Below are positions 23,015 to 29,218 of a stretch of 29,218 bases of DNA, one piece after another. The DNA is from Desulfobulbus_C sp964551175. GTDB lineage: Bacteria > Desulfobacterota > Desulfobulbia > Desulfobulbales > Desulfobulbaceae. The translations under genes were made by a program, and so were the position numbers. Every line of letters starts with the position of its first letter. Within the stretch, counting starts at the first letter, position 1. The stretch is from contig CAZKBZ010000030.1 in NCBI GenBank assembly GCA_964551175.1, forward strand, positions 1-29,218, read 5' to 3'. The notes under the pieces were generated by a model that saw nothing but the letters and a program-made list of their open reading frames with translations, had not been told where the DNA came from and made no database searches.

Positions 23015-23460
23015 GCTTGCACCATCATTTTTAAGCTATACAGATTACTTGAAGAGACATCCCCCCACGAGCAAGCACGGAGCAGGAAGGCCTTAGACCA
23101 TGGAATGGTTTCGCTACCCCCTAACACCATTGCCGAGGAAATATTTTTTAATAATCCCCATAAATTTTCCGGTGTAGCTACAGGCAGCTTCGAATAACAA
23201 ACCATGAGAACAGACCCTGCCCCGGGATAAATCAACATTTTCCCTATAACTGTTATCTCTCCAGTGGCCCGAGTAGAATGATTTTTCACTGGATCAATAG
23301 CTTGCCTGGCACCATAATCATGTTTGACGCACGACTGATTACCACCATGGCTCTCTAGACCACTGGTACGTAATACAGGCCCTGGCAGTGGGGGGAATGT
23401 AATCAGAAGAATCTTAATCATTTTGACAGGTTCCATTATGCAGGGGAAAGTCTGGGGCAT
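23011..23460 (-). CDS. Hypothetical protein coupled to the zinc-ribbon gene (149 aa)
   Basis: An open frame of 149 codons from ATG 23460 with AGGA about 7 bases upstream; its stop overlaps the zinc-ribbon start (ATGA). Parts look like folded protein (GEITVIGKMLIYPGAGSVLM; LWGLLKNISSAMVLGGSETI), but the first ~45 residues are Pro-rich and doubtful, so a later start (Met9 or Met14) is possible. Not recognised. Spurious frame remains an option. Confidence 0.45.
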   Translation of the reverse strand: MPQTFPCIMEPVKMIKILLITFPPLPGPVLRTSGLESHGGNQSCVKHDYGARQAIDPVKNHSTRATGEITVIGKMLIYPGAGSVLMVCYSKLPVATPENLWGLLKNISSAMVLGGSETIPWSKAFLLRACSWGDVSSSNLYSLKMMVQA

Positions 23461-23935
23461 GCTTTTTTCCTGTCACCCCCAAACATTCCAAAGGGAAAAA
23501 TATAATAATATAGCTTAGTTACTTTCTTTCTTTTCTTCATATGGGGATAAATAAAGGATATATATATACACACACGGAAAAACACATGTATCCCTATAGG
23601 TTCTTTCACGTGTGTGCGTATAGGGTTGCTCCTCCCCCCATCACTAAAGTGAAAAAAGTTCAATTGTTGTGAAATGTTAAGAGGCCAGCGGCATGGGGGG
23701 AACATGGGGACAGGGGGATTAACTTTTATTACTTTAAACATAATTTACCTTTGATCAGGCATTTTCTCATTTTTGGACCCAATTCAGTTTTCCTAATCTC
23801 GTGGAACCATATCGGAAAAAAGATACCTTGTTTAACTGACCAAATCACTGCAGGTCTGATAAATGCTTTACAGATACCGATTTTTTGAATCATCTCCATA
23901 TTGGATTTTGATTCTCACATTTTAAATACCAAGTT
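23461..23935. other. 475 bp noncoding, AT-rich region beside the SF3 helicase gene
   Basis: No gene I trust. It holds four interleaved arms: CACACACG (23569-23576), CCCTATA (23592-23598), CGTGTGTG (23609-23616), TATAGGG (23619-23625), an order that allows a pseudoknot. It also has runs of C/G (near 23634 and 23695), AT tracts (TATATATATA), and one TTATCCCCA (minus strand) close to a DnaA box. Being next to the replicative helicase it is the best candidate for the element's replication origin or a regulatory leader. Confidence 0.4.
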
Positions 23936-25516
23936 TCATGGTGAGGTAGAATCACCATGATCTATCACTATACGGATTCCTTTATAGACGGACTGGCCAT
24001 GAGATTTCATACGCCCAAAACCCTTACGACTCATACAGTCACCAAACTTTTTTGCTGACATGGGCCTTGATGGAGACTGATCCGCCCACCATGTCTTATA
24101 TCTACCGTATAATGTCTTTGCCTTTTCACGTAGGCCACTATCTTCCGGGTCTCCGAGCTGGCAGCACTGTTCAACAAAATCCTGAAGATCATCCTCAGAA
24201 CGACGATATTTGAGCGATTCACTTATAACTTTTTCCGGTGTAGACATCCCATTCAGTTGCCAATCAAGGCAACCCCGCACCAGCCAGGCGAGTATGCCTG
24301 ATGATTCCTGCTTAAGTTTATCGAGCAACTTAGGATCCGCCGGCCGCTCATGTTTGGCTGCGGGAGCCCTCGTCACGAATGAGAATGGGAAATTGATTAC
24401 TCTGATGCGCTCCCAGAAAGCGTTGTCATGGGCTGGAGCATGAGGCAGGGAGTTAGTGAGCAGGAAGAGGGTGTGCGACGGCATAAACGTGGTTTGCTCT
24501 TTATCATTCAATCCTCGGCCAACAAGAGGATCCCCGCCGGAAAACAACTTGAGGCGACCAGCCGCAAATGATTGACCTTCTTCAGTTTCAGATGCCCAGG
24601 CTAAGCGCCGCCCCTTTAAAGCCATCAGGTCAGGCGACGGACCGGATGTAGACCTTGAAAACTTCTGGCTCATAAGCATCTCGGACTGGATGGGACCGGC
24701 CAGTTTGCCCAGGACATGATAGAGAATTTCCATCAGCGTGCCCTTTCCGTTCTGGCCATGCCTGCCAAAAAACACAAAAAAAACCCGCTCTTGGTTGAGC
24801 CCTGTGCAGGCATAACCCAGAACCCGTTGAAGATATCCGATCACTTCTGTGTCCCCATCGAGGATAGTATCAAGAAATGACATCCAATGGGGGCACGGCT
24901 CGTCAATTGACAACCATTTTATATTAGACGCTATAGTTAAATAGTCATAAGGGCTACCTGCACGAAAAGCACCTGTACGCAGGTCAATTACACCATTTGA
25001 GCATCCCATCAGCCATGGATCCTGATCAAGCATGTCTGGGTGAATAAAAATCGGAGATGAATTGGTGGCACAGCAACTAATCAAACTCTTGCGGCCACGA
25101 GCGGTACGGAGACGGTCTATTCTTTTTAAAATGGCCGTTTTCCGTTTCCCAAGCTTGCTGGCCTCTCCTTTGCTGTCAGCCGTCCTGATTTTTTTATCAA
25201 GATCGTCTACGAGCCTTAGATACTGGTCGACCACCCCCTCTGCAGCTGCAAGAGCTGCTCCCTTATGATCAATTACCCAATGGGGATTAACCCAAGCCAT
25301 CCATCGGCTGGAAACAACGTTATGGGCAAACTTTCCCTGGTGGATATGATTGTACAGAAGTGAATCACCAACCTCATTTGAGAAAAAACACTGCCACACA
25401 AATGCCAATGTTGAATCCTTGCTGACCTGCTCATCTCCAGGTGAAATCATGGCCTCCTCCTTCTGGACCCGCTGGGCGACTTTTTCAGCTATAGCCTTCA
25501 TTTCTTGGTCTGACAT
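23936..25516 (-). CDS. D5/P4-type SF3 replicative helicase (phage/plasmid primase family)
   Basis: A 526-residue protein. A D5_N-like region lies in the first half (SNGVIDLRTGAFRAGSPYDY at about 173-192). The SF3 ATPase core follows: Walker A GRHGQNGKGT (251-260, Lys258), the Walker B region RLAWASETEEG (304-314) and the sensor LLTNSLP (352-358). A winged-helix C-terminus (DDLQDFVEQCC; YGRYKTWW) completes it. The N-terminal primase-polymerase domain of full P4 alpha-like proteins is missing, so it needs a host or helper primase. It would unwind the element's origin. It overlaps the upstream zinc-ribbon gene by 19 bases. Confidence 0.87.
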   Translation of the reverse strand: MSDQEMKAIAEKVAQRVQKEEAMISPGDEQVSKDSTLAFVWQCFFSNEVGDSLLYNHIHQGKFAHNVVSSRWMAWVNPHWVIDHKGAALAAAEGVVDQYLRLVDDLDKKIRTADSKGEASKLGKRKTAILKRIDRLRTARGRKSLISCCATNSSPIFIHPDMLDQDPWLMGCSNGVIDLRTGAFRAGSPYDYLTIASNIKWLSIDEPCPHWMSFLDTILDGDTEVIGYLQRVLGYACTGLNQERVFFVFFGRHGQNGKGTLMEILYHVLGKLAGPIQSEMLMSQKFSRSTSGPSPDLMALKGRRLAWASETEEGQSFAAGRLKLFSGGDPLVGRGLNDKEQTTFMPSHTLFLLTNSLPHAPAHDNAFWERIRVINFPFSFVTRAPAAKHERPADPKLLDKLKQESSGILAWLVRGCLDWQLNGMSTPEKVISESLKYRRSEDDLQDFVEQCCQLGDPEDSGLREKAKTLYGRYKTWWADQSPSRPMSAKKFGDCMSRKGFGRMKSHGQSVYKGIRIVIDHGDSTSP

Positions 25517-25785
25517 ATTCTGCTCCTACGTGTATACAGCCACGTCCTGGAGACGTAACCGTCTAGAATTTTAGCAACCACCGGAATCGGTAATGCCTCC
25601 TGTAGCATGCGATCGGCCATTTCAATAACCCACTTGTCGAAGTGAGGATCCAAGACAAAACAACGACCACACACCTTGCATCTAAACCTCTGCTTCCCTG
25701 ATCTGGTGACACCGTCCTTCCACGTTTCCAGAACACCACATCGAGGGCAAGATTGAGTCCCACTATTTTTCTCCGTTCCAGCCAT
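25498..25785 (-). CDS. Zinc-ribbon plus HTH-like protein (95 aa)
   Basis: CPRC (13-16) and CKVC (37-40) form a ribbon of the InsA/transposase N-terminal style (SGKQRFRCKVCGRCF), followed by a helical part with HTH look (WVIEMADRMLQEALPIPVVA; KILDGYVSRTWLYT). It is not a complete transposase: no catalytic domain follows. It overlaps the helicase start by 19 bases, so a replication-initiation or regulatory role next to the helicase is plausible. Confidence 0.65.
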   Translation of the reverse strand: MAGTEKNSGTQSCPRCGVLETWKDGVTRSGKQRFRCKVCGRCFVLDPHFDKWVIEMADRMLQEALPIPVVAKILDGYVSRTWLYTRRSRICQTKK

Positions 25786-25833
25786 TTAAAACCTCTTGAT
25801 ATTCATGAGTAATATTCCGATATTCCGACCGAA

Positions 25834-26052
25834 TTAAAAACTTCTCCATGCGAGTTTATCGGGCTCCTCCGTGTCCGTGAGGACCGCGGCCCTGGAAGGA
25901 CCCGTGAGCACTGGGGAGTGTTGAATTCTGGGCTGTCTTTTGGGAAAGGGGGGGAAGGGGGTGTTAATAATCGCAATCGCCTTTTTTACATGCCAAGGAG
26001 GGGGAGCTGGCCTCACCCACTTGCTGTCCGGACGGTGAGTGGCAAGCGGCAT
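25834..26052 (-). CDS. Hypothetical Pro-rich protein (72 aa)
   Basis: Starts at ATG 26052, whose A is the last base of the upstream TGA stop (TGATG), or at ATG 26061. The sequence is Pro/Lys/Arg-rich (NTPFPPFPKRQPRIQH). Kept because of the coupling and because it fills the space in a dense operon. No family recognised. Confidence 0.4.
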   Translation of the reverse strand: MPLATHRPDSKWVRPAPPPWHVKKAIAIINTPFPPFPKRQPRIQHSPVLTGPSRAAVLTDTEEPDKLAWRSF

Positions 26053-26195
26053 CACTTCCATTTGATCGCCCTTGGCAGCCCAGGAAGATCACCGAAATCA
26101 TAAACCTTGGCTCCAAGCTCTGCGCCACAGTTCTGGCAAAAGTTGCCGAGAATATCTACGCGACAATGGCAACGTTTACAGATCATGTTATCCAT
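26052..26195 (-). CDS. Tiny zinc-ribbon protein (47 aa)
   Basis: ATG 26195 to TGA 26054-26052. CKRCHC near the start and CQNC (20-23) form one ribbon: MDNMICKRCHCRVDILGNF, then CQNCGAELG. It ends in LPGLPRAIKWK. It is short but clear in its cysteine pattern, lies between two coupled genes and would be missed by a length cut-off. Confidence 0.6.
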   Translation of the reverse strand: MDNMICKRCHCRVDILGNFCQNCGAELGAKVYDFGDLPGLPRAIKWK

Positions 26196-26206
26196 AATTC
26201 AACTCA

Positions 26207-26344
26207 TTATTGTCGCACCATCAACAGCAGCCTGATCAGCAGCACTGTGTTCACGATTGTGAGCCATTTAACCCATCCCAGCTGCCAGCATAATTTTGTT
26301 TGCCAAAAAGATAAGTGCCGGAGCGAGTTGATTATGTCGTTCAT
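26207..26344 (-). CDS. Tiny hydrophobic protein (45 aa)
   Basis: ATG 26344 overlaps the stop of the HTH gene (ATGA) and the frame ends at TAA 26209-26207, 11 bases before the next gene. The C-terminal half is a single hydrophobic, Trp/Leu-rich segment (WLTIVNTVLLIRLLLMV) that could span a membrane. No family recognised. Confidence 0.4.
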   Translation of the reverse strand: MNDIINSLRHLSFWQTKLCWQLGWVKWLTIVNTVLLIRLLLMVRQ

Positions 26345-26601
26345 GACAGATGTCCGTTGCACTTAACGTAGACACTTGATTTTTCAATCCACGCCAGAAC
26401 GGCATCTTTTGGGTACCTGATACCTGCCCCGGCTATCCGGATAAAATCGGGGCCTACTCCGCGATTACGTTTGTTGGATAGAGTTTTAACACTGTTAGCT
26501 ACACCGACTTTTACTAGATCTTCGGCGGTGTTCAGAGGTTTGAGCTCGTCTGACAACCCCCTAATATAATTTTGATCACTGAAAGTTTTTTTACCACGCA
26601 T
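26341..26601 (-). CDS. Excisionase/AlpA-like HTH protein
   Basis: 86 residues from ATG 26601 (the frame is open further up, to 26661). The C-terminal half matches MerR/AlpA-type excisionase folds: LNTAEDLVKVGVANSVKTLS, then GPDFIRIAGAGIRYPKDAVL and AWIE. Such proteins direct excision or switch integrase transcription. GGTGG sits 4-7 bases before this start; the longer start lacks a ribosome site. Position after the integrase and an unknown gene fits a recombination-directionality factor. Confidence 0.65.
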   Translation of the reverse strand: MRGKKTFSDQNYIRGLSDELKPLNTAEDLVKVGVANSVKTLSNKRNRGVGPDFIRIAGAGIRYPKDAVLAWIEKSSVYVKCNGHLS

Positions 26602-26661
26602 CGGGACCACCCATACTGTTTGTGTTTGCTCTTGGGCAATATTTACAAACACTATTACCAT

Positions 26662-26850
26662 ACAGATTTAATCCGGCTAAAAACGTATGCTTGATTTTTA
26701 TCTGTCTGTTTTTACGAGTGATATTGGTTTGGTGTTCATCCGTTTCCAAGGTATATTCCGATAGAGCAGGGGTGGAATAACAATATCTTTGTGTTTTTTG
26801 GGACTTTCTTTGTGATCCTTTCTGGAACGAAAGGCTTTTTTTTGAAAAAA
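26662..26850. promoter_or_regulatory. Intergenic region before the excisionase-like gene
   Basis: 189 AT-rich bases. The promoter for the early operon (excisionase, small genes, helicase) should be here on the minus strand, but I cannot fix its boxes. The region also holds a plus-strand terminator (26817-26843), so something short may be transcribed on the plus strand. Confidence 0.35.
26817..26843 (+). terminator. Orphan plus-strand Rho-independent terminator
   Basis: CCTTTC (26817-26822), loop TGGAAC, GAAAGG (26829-26834), C, then eight T (26836-26843). No plus-strand gene precedes it. It may end a small RNA or block plus-strand transcripts from reading into the integrase genes antisense. 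Confidence 0.7.
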
Positions 26851-27771
26851 CTAAAGAATTCTCAGGAAGGACGGGGGGGGACTGGTCAGGCTCGGGACTG
26901 CTTTACCTTTTTTTAGTTCTTGGAGAACAGGACGAATATACTGCTTGATTGTTGAAAAATCTATAAACGCTCTATTCTCCCTATTCCAAGACGTTCTTGC
27001 CATGTTAACCAAGTAGTCATTCCCTCCCAGTTCATCGGTGTATATCCACCCAGCATATTCATCCCGAGTGGCATAAGGCGATCTGCGCCACAAGCGTTCC
27101 GCTCGCTCTCTGCAAAACATCAACATTGGAATTCGAGAGGACAGTTTTTTATCTCGCTCGCAATTATCCCGGGGTGCCATCAGATCGTGGAAATTTTCAG
27201 GGTGAAGCTCGGTGTAATTGTCGAGACTAAAGTCTGCAAGTTTGAGATGGCCTGCAACCTTATTTAGGTAACCTGTTTCATTTTCCCACTGGCCGTGAGC
27301 TAACTCAATTAATGCATCCATGGCATAAGTCATGGCGTTTAACAAATCTGCCTCGTCACCACTTGCGCAAGGCCGCCCGTTTTTTTTCATGAGTCTTGCC
27401 TTGATAATTATATTTATAGCCCGATCGGCGTAGGGGTCATATCCATCATGAAAATAAAGAACCCTCGTGTTTGGCAGCGGTGAGCTTAAAAGATCCCATA
27501 GACGGCCTGTAGTCCTGTCCATGAAGTTAGACAAGATAACCGAACTTTTAAACTGCCTCAGTTTTACATGGTAGAGTCCTTCATTAATTTGGGCGTAATA
27601 TTTTTTAAAATCAGCAAACGGGATCCGAGCATATTTTTTCCTTTCAACAAAATCTTTTTTTGCTCGTCGGAATGAAGAAGGTATTTCAATTTTCCTGTTG
27701 TACCCGCCTTTAATTAAGAATTGGATATCCTCCTGAAAATCAGGGAGGCTTTTCCTGGTTATTCTTATCAT
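26851..27771 (-). CDS. Unknown protein coupled to the integrase (306 aa)
   Basis: A 306-residue soluble, charged protein. Its ATG overlaps the integrase stop (ATGA), so both are made from one message. It has no motif I recognise. Visible landmarks are a Lys/Arg-rich start (about 35-60), FHDGYDPYADRAINIIIKA, a helical middle (SGDEADLLNAMTYAMDALIE), and a Trp/Arg-rich end (ERAERLWRRSPYATRDEYAG). Possible roles are accessory integration factor, regulator, or satellite function such as helper interference; none is shown. Confidence 0.75.
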   Translation of the reverse strand: MIRITRKSLPDFQEDIQFLIKGGYNRKIEIPSSFRRAKKDFVERKKYARIPFADFKKYYAQINEGLYHVKLRQFKSSVILSNFMDRTTGRLWDLLSSPLPNTRVLYFHDGYDPYADRAINIIIKARLMKKNGRPCASGDEADLLNAMTYAMDALIELAHGQWENETGYLNKVAGHLKLADFSLDNYTELHPENFHDLMAPRDNCERDKKLSSRIPMLMFCRERAERLWRRSPYATRDEYAGWIYTDELGGNDYLVNMARTSWNRENRAFIDFSTIKQYIRPVLQELKKGKAVPSLTSPPPSFLRIL

Positions 27772-28994
27772 GCCTTTGCGACTCCAACTTTCAACTTGTC
27801 CGTCTTTTCACGCCGGTGTTTGTCGAAAACCTCGGCCATGGCCTTGACAGCATCCTGTTTGTGATCAGGCAGCAGGTGAGAGTATCGCTCTGTCATGGCC
27901 AGGGTCTTATGCCTGGCCAGCTGCTGGACAGTGAAAAGGGGAGTGCCCTGCATAGCAAGCCAGGAACAGAAGGTATGCCGCAGAGAATGAAATACAACTT
28001 TGTTGCGTGTGTCTGATTCGTCAATGCCCTCATTCAGTCCCAGGTCGAAGACTGTTCTCTTGAAAGTATCGCTGATCTTGTATTGCATCTTTCCTGCTTT
28101 GCCCGGGAATACATAATCGTTTGGTGATGCCTTCTCTGGGATCCTGTCAAGAAGAGCGTCTTTGACCTCATCAGTCATAAATGCCTGTTGTGATTCGCCG
28201 GCTTTTGTATCCGGAATAGTGATAATTCCGTTTTTAAAGTCCAGATCTCCCCACTTCATGGCCCGGATCTCGCCAGATCGCAGGCCACACTGTAAGGCAA
28301 TAAGAGCCTGATCATGTGTCTGTGGTGATCTTTCGGCCAAAGCCTTAAGCAGCTGATCAGCTTCACCATGGGTGAGAAACCGCAACCGCTTGTTATTGAA
28401 TTTTGGGAAGTCAATTTTGCTGGTCGGGAGGGTGCCAGTGTAATAGTCCCAGGCAACAGCCTTTTTAAAAATTGTACGGATGATAGTCAGGGTGTGATGC
28501 ACGGTTTTGGGTGCCAACCCTTTTTTTAAGAGTTTGCGTTTGAACCTTTCCAGAGAAAGAGGATCAATGTTTCTTAAAGGAGTTTTGCCGAAAACTGGCT
28601 TGATGTGGTTATTGTACCGAGAGGTATTGGACTTCCTGGTGGACTCATTCAACCCGGCCAGATATTCTTGAGCAACTTTATCCAGGGGGATGTTGAGGCG
28701 TTCGTCTTCTTTTACAGCTTCCCTTTCAGCTCTTATGCGGTCTTCATCCATGGCCCGCATTTCCTTGATTGACTGGGGGTGCTTGCCTGTTCTAATGTTA
28801 TTTACAATCTGGCTTCTGATAATTGCTGCTTTTTGGGTATTTACTCCTTCGTTGGACCATCCGACAGCTTCACCTATCAGCTTGCCATTTTTTTTATAGC
28901 GAATGACATAGTAGCGATCTGGTTTTCCCCTGTATGAACGTGTCTTATGCTCCCTGAACCTGACACCAGGTTGAGCGGTGGACTGCCATCCCAT
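27768..28994 (-). CDS. int: Tyrosine site-specific integrase
   Basis: A 408-residue recombinase that inserts and excises the element at tRNA-His. It has an N-terminal arm-binding domain (about 10-70), a core-binding SAM-like domain (about 105-195, e.g. NESTRKSNTSRYNNHIKPVF) and a catalytic domain. Catalytic residues visible: Arg239 (CGLRSGE), His336-x-x-Arg339 (HSLRHTF), His362 (LARHKT) and the nucleophile Tyr371 (ERYSHL). AAGGAG lies 7 bases before ATG 28994. It looks fully intact. Its start is about 170 bases from attR, and two putative arm sites sit in its leader, which may allow self-control. Confidence 0.93.
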   Translation of the reverse strand: MGWQSTAQPGVRFREHKTRSYRGKPDRYYVIRYKKNGKLIGEAVGWSNEGVNTQKAAIIRSQIVNNIRTGKHPQSIKEMRAMDEDRIRAEREAVKEDERLNIPLDKVAQEYLAGLNESTRKSNTSRYNNHIKPVFGKTPLRNIDPLSLERFKRKLLKKGLAPKTVHHTLTIIRTIFKKAVAWDYYTGTLPTSKIDFPKFNNKRLRFLTHGEADQLLKALAERSPQTHDQALIALQCGLRSGEIRAMKWGDLDFKNGIITIPDTKAGESQQAFMTDEVKDALLDRIPEKASPNDYVFPGKAGKMQYKISDTFKRTVFDLGLNEGIDESDTRNKVVFHSLRHTFCSWLAMQGTPLFTVQQLARHKTLAMTERYSHLLPDHKQDAVKAMAEVFDKHRREKTDKLKVGVAKA

Positions 28995-29014
28995 TGCTCT
29001 TTCTCCTTAATTTT

Positions 29015-29032
29015 GTACCACTCCTGTACCAC
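29015..29032 (+). other. Putative integrase arm-binding sites, right arm
   Basis: GTACCAC at 29015-29021 and 29026-29032 with TCCT between them: same sequence, orientation and 11 bp period as the left arm pair. They lie 21-38 bases upstream of the integrase start codon. Confidence 0.65.
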
Positions 29033-29066
29033 CTTTTTAATGATAACATGGGCGGTTTCGGGAAAG

Positions 29067-29098
29067 ACGTTATAAGTATGAAGCTCTATTTATAACGT
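29067..29098. promoter_or_regulatory. Palindrome with ACGTTATAA / TTATAACGT arms
   Basis: Perfect 9 bp arms (29067-29075 and 29090-29098) separated by 14 bases, upstream of the integrase. The half-site is shared with the left-end palindrome at 14402-14418. Likely an operator or accessory recombination site. Confidence 0.45.
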
Positions 29099-29130
29099 AA
29101 CAGCAACGAAATAAGGAGTAAAGGGGAAAT

Positions 29131-29193
29131 ATGGGAAAAAATAGGAAGTTCAGGAAAAACGATTTCAAGTCCCATCGCTCACCCCATAAATAA
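29131..29193 (+). CDS. 20-codon frame running across attR
   Basis: ATG 29131 to TAA 29191-29193, preceded by AAGGAG and GGGGA. It starts in the element and ends on the last bases of the core and the first beyond it, so its end depends on integration. Very basic (MGKNRKFRKNDFKSHRSPHK). Most likely chance, since the core is tRNA sequence. Confidence 0.15.
   Translation: MGKNRKFRKNDFKSHRSPHK
29164..29190. repeat. attR core (27 bp direct repeat)
   Basis: Identical to 14112-14138 (the 3' end of tRNA-His). The tRNA 5' part is absent here, so this is the displaced half. Beyond it, GCAAGGCGTTTCCGG resembles the original host sequence behind the tRNA. Confidence 0.92.
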
Positions 29194-29218
29194 GCAAGGC
29201 GTTTCCGGTACATTGCCG

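Larger units (their letters stand above)
14112..29190. mobile_element. Integrated phage-like element or satellite at tRNA-His (15.1 kb)
   Basis: It is bounded by the 27 bp direct repeat. It carries a tyrosine integrase next to the right end, an excisionase-like HTH gene, an SF3 replicative helicase, a major capsid protein, a tail assembly chaperone and a tape measure gene, all on the minus strand, plus plus-strand cargo at the left end. No terminase, portal, head protease, major tail, baseplate or lysis gene can be recognised, and the gaps are too small to hold them. A capsid-encoding satellite or a heavily trimmed prophage are the two readings. Confidence 0.88.

Noticed and set aside
23530..23560. 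DnaA box (TTATCCCCA on the minus strand)
   Set aside because: A single imperfect match without further copies does not define an origin.
23560..23640. CRISPR-like repeats
   Set aside because: The short CA/TG and CCCTATA motifs are inverted pairs, not regularly spaced direct repeats; no CRISPR array is in the window.
23436..23741. 101-codon minus-strand frame in the noncoding region
   Set aside because: Pro-rich then Tyr/Lys-rich low-complexity sequence across the inverted repeats, no start signal; treated as noncoding.
25498..25785. Insertion sequence (InsA-like ribbon)
   Set aside because: No catalytic transposase domain, no inverted ends, and it overlaps the helicase start like an operon gene.

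Overview
The window reads as the chromosome of a Gram-negative anaerobe, most likely a Desulfobacterota/Desulfobulbales-type sulfur bacterium. This is an inference from the Tol gene set, the gene styles and the intergenic repeats; no rRNA or marker gene is present. A host part (about 1-14150) is followed by a 15.1 kb integrated phage-like element (14112-29190) inserted at the 3' end of a tRNA-His gene. The window ends just past the right attachment site.

Host part. A thioredoxin-reductase-like flavoprotein lies on the minus strand (402-1319). The plus strand then carries a short zinc-ribbon reading frame broken by one in-frame TGA, with a SECIS-like hairpin just after it (1562-1795), followed by tolQ, tolR, tolA and tolB. 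Next come a cpoB/ybgF-like lipoprotein, a TlyA-family methyltransferase and a two-SH3 periplasmic protein ending in a strong terminator. The usual pal gene between tolB and cpoB is missing; a 141 bp repeat with inverted ends sits there. A second copy (157 bp) starts right after the stop codon of a prephenate dehydratase-ACT-prephenate dehydrogenase fusion (11070-12752). The minus-strand gene between them (7971-10925) is an MrfA/YprA-type helicase fused to a YprB/MrfB-type DEDD exonuclease domain. A zinc-ribbon protein and tRNA-His close this part.

Integrated element. A 27 bp direct repeat (14112-14138 and 29164-29190) marks attL and attR. Each arm carries a pair of GTACCAC sites 11 bp apart, likely integrase arm sites. 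From the right end, almost everything is on the minus strand: tyrosine integrase; an unknown gene coupled to it; an excisionase-like HTH protein; several very small genes with zinc ribbons; a D5/P4-type SF3 helicase; a 475 bp noncoding stretch; an unknown gene and a zinc ribbon; a Mu gpT-like major capsid protein; a tail assembly chaperone with a -1 frame extension; a tape measure protein; a five-gene cluster of small overlapping genes; an Ogr/Delta-like zinc finger; and a decayed second integrase. The left end carries plus-strand cargo with its own promoter: two small unknown proteins, then a coupled pair of a small unknown protein and a retropepsin-like aspartic protease with a C-terminal SEC-C zinc motif.

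No terminase, portal, prohead protease, major tail protein, lysis gene or CI-like repressor is visible. The element has integration, replication, capsid and tape-measure genes, but no packaging genes. It is either a capsid-encoding phage satellite or a trimmed prophage, and it is the most interesting object in the window.
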